Below, piece by piece: positions 6,685 through 9,853 of a DNA stretch of 9,853 nucleotides. This DNA comes from Candidatus Aminicenantota bacterium (GTDB lineage: Bacteria > Acidobacteriota > Aminicenantia > Aminicenantales > Aminicenantaceae). Positions within the stretch are counted from its first letter, which is position 1. The number at the start of each line of letters is the position of its first letter. The notes under the pieces are model-generated. The model was not told the DNA's origin and did no database searches. It saw only the letters and a program-made list of their open reading frames with translations. The stretch is taken from NCBI GenBank assembly GCA_030620655.1, contig JAUXEH010000093.1:1-9853 (forward strand), written 5' to 3'. Made by a program: the position numbers and the translations under genes.

Positions 6685-7146
6685 ATGAAGAACCCCGAAG
6701 GCAGCCTGACCCGTCGCCGATTCCTCGGCAAGGCGGCGCTGGGCTGTGCTGTGGGAGCCGGGGCCTTGGCTGCGGCAGCCGCCCTCCGCAGTGTCTTCCC
6801 GTCACTGACACGCACCAAGAAGGTCTTCACGGTCGGATACCTCACCGATTTTCCGATAAACACGTTCACCCTGCTCCCTGAACACAAGGTCTTTATCCTG
6901 AGGGACCACGAGGGCGTTCGGGCCGTCTCCGCCGTGTGCACGCACCTGGGCTGCGTGCTTAAGCGGGTCGAGGATGAGTTTCGATGTCCCTGTCACGGGT
7001 CCCGGTTCGATGACAGCGGGCTGGTCCTGTCCGGCCCGGCCCCCAGCGCGCTTCCCTGGTTCAGGATGGACCTGGCGCCGGACGGTCAGCTCCGCGTTCA
7101 CACCAACCAGAGGACCCATCCCACGGACACGTTCAAAATTTTCTGA
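6685..7146 (+). CDS. qcrA: Tat-exported Rieske [2Fe-2S] protein of a cytochrome bc complex
   Basis: This is the iron-sulfur subunit that takes the first electron from quinol at the Qo site and passes it to a c-type cytochrome. From the ATG at 6685 it is 153 residues, with a twin-arginine signal TRRRFLGK (9-16) followed by an Ala/Gly-rich membrane anchor. Box I is CTHLGC (C85, H87, C90) and box II is CPCHGS (C101, C103, H104). C85, H87, C101 and H104 should bind the cluster, and C90-C103 should form the usual disulfide. In-frame TTG 6643 and ATG 6667 are less likely: they lie in the repeat or the predicted -10 box and would place extra residues before the Tat motif. No Shine-Dalgarno is visible at 6685. 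The cytochrome b gene follows after 2 bases. Confidence 0.92.
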   Translation: MKNPEGSLTRRRFLGKAALGCAVGAGALAAAAALRSVFPSLTRTKKVFTVGYLTDFPINTFTLLPEHKVFILRDHEGVRAVSAVCTHLGCVLKRVEDEFRCPCHGSRFDDSGLVLSGPAPSALPWFRMDLAPDGQLRVHTNQRTHPTDTFKIF

Positions 7147-7148
7147 CC

Positions 7149-8498
7149 ATGACCGACATCCCTTCAGACAGCCGGAGATTCCGCATCCAGAAGGTTTCGC
7201 GCAACTTTTTCCTGCACATCCATGCGCCCCGTGTCAATCTCCGCAGCCTGAAATTCACCACCACCTTCGGCCTGGGGGTGGCGCTCGCATTCCTCTTCCT
7301 GATCCTCATCCTCACCGGAGTGCTGCTGATGCTCTACTACACCCCCTCCGTGGGGCAGGCCTACACGTCCGTCAAGGACATTGTGTACGTGGTCAAGGGC
7401 GGCCGCTACCTCCGCAACCTGCACCGCTGGGCTGCGCACGGCATGGTGATCCTGGCATTCCTGCATCTGATCCGGACTTTCTTCACGGGGGCCTACCTCA
7501 AGGGACGGACGCTCAACTGGATCATCGGCGTGGCCATGCTGCTGGTCACACTCTTCCTGAGCTTCAGCGGGTATCTGCTCCCCTGGGACCAGCTGGCCTT
7601 TTGGGCGGTCACCATCGGGTCCAACATCGCCGCCTCGGCCCGGGAGCTCACGGACGCCCTGGGCATGACCCATCTCTTCGACCCGGGAGGATTCGTAAAG
7701 AAACTCCTGATCGGTGACGAGGTGGTGGGCCAGGAGGCGCTCACTCGCTTCTACATGCTGCACATCATCTTCCTGCCCTTGACACTCCTGGTCCTCATGG
7801 GGGTTCACTTCTGGCGCATCCGGAAGGACGGGGGGCTCGTCAGGCCCGAGGGCGACAACACGCAAGACATCCACACCTGGCCCACCGCCCTGTGGGCCGA
7901 ACTAGCCGTGCTGGCGGTCACATGCGCCGTATTGATGGCGGCCGCTTTTTTCTTTGATGCCCCGCTCAAAGAGCTGGCCAATCCCCTTCTGCCGGAGAAC
8001 CCAGCCAAATCCCCCTGGTATTTCCTCGGGATCCAGGAACTGGTCTCCTTCTCCGCGTTCGCCGGGGGCATCATCATCCCACTGCTCTTTGTCGCTTTCC
8101 TGGTGTCTATTCCCTTCCGGGATCGAGAAGATACTCATTGCGGTGTGTGGTTTTCCGGTGCCGCCGGGAAAAGGGTGATCCTCGAGTCCCTGATCTTCTC
8201 CGGGGCGATGACGATCGGCATCCTTTTCTTCCAACTGAATTTCGGATGGCTGGGGGACTGGTTCGCCGGAATCCCCCAGCTCCTCATCATTTTCGTCAAT
8301 CCAGGTACCGTGCTGGCCGCCGCCTTCGTGGTGTGGTCATTTTACATTCGCAGGAGAACCGGGTCCGCCCACCACGCCGCCATGGCCCTCTTTACCTGCG
8401 CCCTGGTCGGCCTCATTATTTTTACCTTTGTCGGGGTATGGTTCCGCGGGCCCGACTGGGAATTCTTCTGGCTGAGATCACACTGGCCGGTCCAATAG
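7149..8498 (+). CDS. qcrB: Cytochrome b of a bc/b6f-type quinol oxidoreductase (fused full-length)
   Basis: This is the 449-residue membrane core that oxidises quinol and carries two b haems. Residues ~40-225 form the cytochrome b6-like four-helix part, with haem ligands H92/H106 and H205/H220. The 14- and 15-residue spacings match the cytochrome b6 pattern from memory. Residues ~250-449 form the subunit IV-like part, with roughly five further hydrophobic segments, more than the three of plant subunit IV. The Qo-site PEWY position reads S288-P289-W290-Y291, so the usual acidic residue is missing. The GYLLPWDQLAFW stretch of the Qo region is well conserved. It begins 2 bases after the Rieske stop without a visible ribosome site, implying translational coupling. 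One base separates its stop from the next ATG. Confidence 0.95.
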   Translation: MTDIPSDSRRFRIQKVSRNFFLHIHAPRVNLRSLKFTTTFGLGVALAFLFLILILTGVLLMLYYTPSVGQAYTSVKDIVYVVKGGRYLRNLHRWAAHGMVILAFLHLIRTFFTGAYLKGRTLNWIIGVAMLLVTLFLSFSGYLLPWDQLAFWAVTIGSNIAASARELTDALGMTHLFDPGGFVKKLLIGDEVVGQEALTRFYMLHIIFLPLTLLVLMGVHFWRIRKDGGLVRPEGDNTQDIHTWPTALWAELAVLAVTCAVLMAAAFFFDAPLKELANPLLPENPAKSPWYFLGIQELVSFSAFAGGIIIPLLFVAFLVSIPFRDREDTHCGVWFSGAAGKRVILESLIFSGAMTIGILFFQLNFGWLGDWFAGIPQLLIIFVNPGTVLAAAFVVWSFYIRRRTGSAHHAAMALFTCALVGLIIFTFVGVWFRGPDWEFFWLRSHWPVQ

Positions 8499-8499
8499 G

Positions 8500-9853
8500 A
8501 TGAGTGAAAAGGAAGAACGCCTCAACCGACGCTTCCAGCGGATGACCCTGGCCGGCAGCCTGGTCTTTATTCTTTTTCTGGTCGCGGCCGCCCTGAAAGA
8601 GAGCCGGCCGGAATGGCGTCGATACCAGGCTGAATACGCAAAACTGGTCCTGAACCGGTCACAGGGACCGGAGGGGGCCCCGGCTGCCCGAATGGAAAGA
8701 CTGAGGATCCGGCAGGTGCTGCTGGATAATCTCGAGCGCACGGACCGCTGCCTCACATGTCACATCGGGACGACAGATCTGAATATGCAGGACCAGTCCC
8801 CCCCGCACCGCACCCACAGCGGGAACCTCCTCGAACACCACCCCGTGTCCCGCTTCGGATGCACCATCTGTCATGCCGGTCAGGGACTGGCGGTCGATAA
8901 ACAAAATGCCCACGCCCGCTCCCGGGATGTCCACTGGCCCACTCCCCTGCTCTCCCTCGATTACCTGGAATCGTCCTGTGGGCAGTGCCACCTGGCCATC
9001 TTCGGCGACAGCACTCCCCTGGAGGGGACCGAGACATTCCGGAACGGCCTCCGCGTATTCCGCCAAGAGGGCTGCCTGGGCTGCCATAAGGCTCGGGAAG
9101 TGGGCGGCACGATCGGGCCGGATCTTACGGTCCAGGGAGAAAAAACCCGGCACGAATACGATTTTTCCCGCATTACGGGGGAACGGACCGTGAGCAACTG
9201 GCTTTACAGCCATTTCAAGGACCCCGAGATGGTCTCCCCCGGGTCCCAGATGCTGGCCTTGGACCTGGACGAAAGCGAGATCCAGGCGCTCATCACCTTC
9301 ACCTTTGGAATGGCCAAGCCGGACATCCCGTTCGAATATTTTTCCCTCGAGACGCTCCAGGAATTCAAGGGCCAACGGAGCAGGTTGAAAGGGGGCGAGG
9401 CCTACCCCATGCTGTGTTCGGCCTGTCACGGCAAGGAGGGCGAGGGAAAAGGCTACCAGGCGTATAAGACCGGGATCCCCTCCCTGGGCAATCAGGACTT
9501 CCTGTCCGTGGCGTCCCAGGATCTGATCGCCTTCACCATCATGCACGGCCGCAGCGGCCGGCAGATGGCGGCCTGGCTGCCGCGGTTCTCCGGTCTGGCG
9601 ACCGCAGAGATCCAGGGCCTGGCGGCGCATGTTAAGGCGCAGCGCCCGGTCAGGTCGGACCTGGCCGCGGTTCAGCGATCACGAGGTGCCGGCCCGGCGG
9701 GAAATGAGCTGTATCAGAAGAACTGCGTCATGTGTCACGGAGAGGGCGGCAGGGGCGCACAGGTCATCACCATCTCCAACACCGACATGCTGGCCGCCGC
9801 CTCAGACGAGTTCCTTTATAAGACCATCGTCAGGGGCCGGAGAAACACGGCCA
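8500..9853 (+). CDS. Membrane-anchored multihaem cytochrome c, at least six haems (3' end beyond window)
   Basis: 451 codons are visible and the frame continues past the edge. An uncleaved-looking transmembrane anchor lies at about residues 16-34. Six CXXCH sites have first Cys at 84, 121, 160, 192, 306 and 409. The first three are closely spaced, with the pattern HHPVSRFGCTICHAGQG around the second. The last three each begin what looks like a class I monohaem domain: C192 with likely Met251 ligand (PGSQM), C306 with likely Met356, and C409 in a domain cut by the window. Position and coupling (start one base after the cytochrome b stop) suggest it replaces cytochrome c1/f as acceptor from the Rieske protein. 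Similar Rieske/cytochrome b operons with multihaem partners are known in anammox and other anaerobes. The downstream electron acceptor is unknown. Confidence 0.93.
   Translation, partial: MSEKEERLNRRFQRMTLAGSLVFILFLVAAALKESRPEWRRYQAEYAKLVLNRSQGPEGAPAARMERLRIRQVLLDNLERTDRCLTCHIGTTDLNMQDQSPPHRTHSGNLLEHHPVSRFGCTICHAGQGLAVDKQNAHARSRDVHWPTPLLSLDYLESSCGQCHLAIFGDSTPLEGTETFRNGLRVFRQEGCLGCHKAREVGGTIGPDLTVQGEKTRHEYDFSRITGERTVSNWLYSHFKDPEMVSPGSQMLALDLDESEIQALITFTFGMAKPDIPFEYFSLETLQEFKGQRSRLKGGEAYPMLCSACHGKEGEGKGYQAYKTGIPSLGNQDFLSVASQDLIAFTIMHGRSGRQMAAWLPRFSGLATAEIQGLAAHVKAQRPVRSDLAAVQRSRGAGPAGNELYQKNCVMCHGEGGRGAQVITISNTDMLAAASDEFLYKTIVRGRRNTA

Noticed and set aside
7164..7874. 236-codon minus-strand frame opposite cytochrome b
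   Set aside because: Low-complexity charged translation, a shadow of a highly conserved transmembrane protein.
8659..9630. 323-codon minus-strand frame opposite the hexahaem cytochrome gene
   Set aside because: It lacks any recognisable motif, while the plus strand holds six CXXCH sites in one continuous frame starting right after cytochrome b.

Overview
The window reads as a GC-rich Gram-negative chromosome segment with a periplasm and outer membrane. It has an Omp85-type barrel protein, a lipoprotein multihaem cytochrome, a Tat-exported Rieske protein and a membrane-anchored hexahaem cytochrome c. The number of multihaem cytochromes and the style of the intergenic palindromic repeat suggest a deltaproteobacterial/Desulfobacterota-like anaerobe or a related lineage. 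That placement is inference; no marker gene is present.

Layout, left to right. (1) 1-765, minus strand: the N-terminal 255 codons of a MoxR-type AAA+ ATPase that runs off the left edge. (2) 766-933: a divergent promoter region, with one promoter facing left for moxR and one facing right. The right-facing promoter has a perfect 12-bp palindrome filling most of its spacer. (3) 934-3501, plus strand: an 855-residue exported protein with an N-terminal domain that looks kinase-like and a C-terminal Omp85/BamA-type barrel. The gene contains a run of ten C. (4) 3532-4112, minus strand: a mazEF toxin-antitoxin operon with a strong promoter (4135-4163) and an inverted-repeat operator over its -10 box. 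(5) 4185-6539, minus strand: a 784-residue octahaem c-type lipoprotein ending in HEAT-like and TPR repeats. (6) 6540-6684: a divergent intergenic region carrying a nested, REP-like palindromic element (6590-6665). (7) 6685-9853, plus strand: a tightly packed operon of Rieske iron-sulfur protein, full-length fused cytochrome b, and a hexahaem cytochrome c that runs off the right edge.

The last three genes form a non-canonical quinol:cytochrome c oxidoreductase (bc/b6f-type). A multihaem cytochrome stands where cytochrome c1 or f would be. Quinol oxidation in the membrane would send electrons through the Rieske cluster to the hexahaem protein, and possibly on to soluble or outer-membrane-anchored carriers such as the divergently encoded octahaem lipoprotein; this last link is inferred from position only. 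MoxR and the barrel protein have no visible functional tie to the respiratory genes. No stretch longer than 300 bases lacks a gene. No tRNA, rRNA, CRISPR array or transposase was seen.
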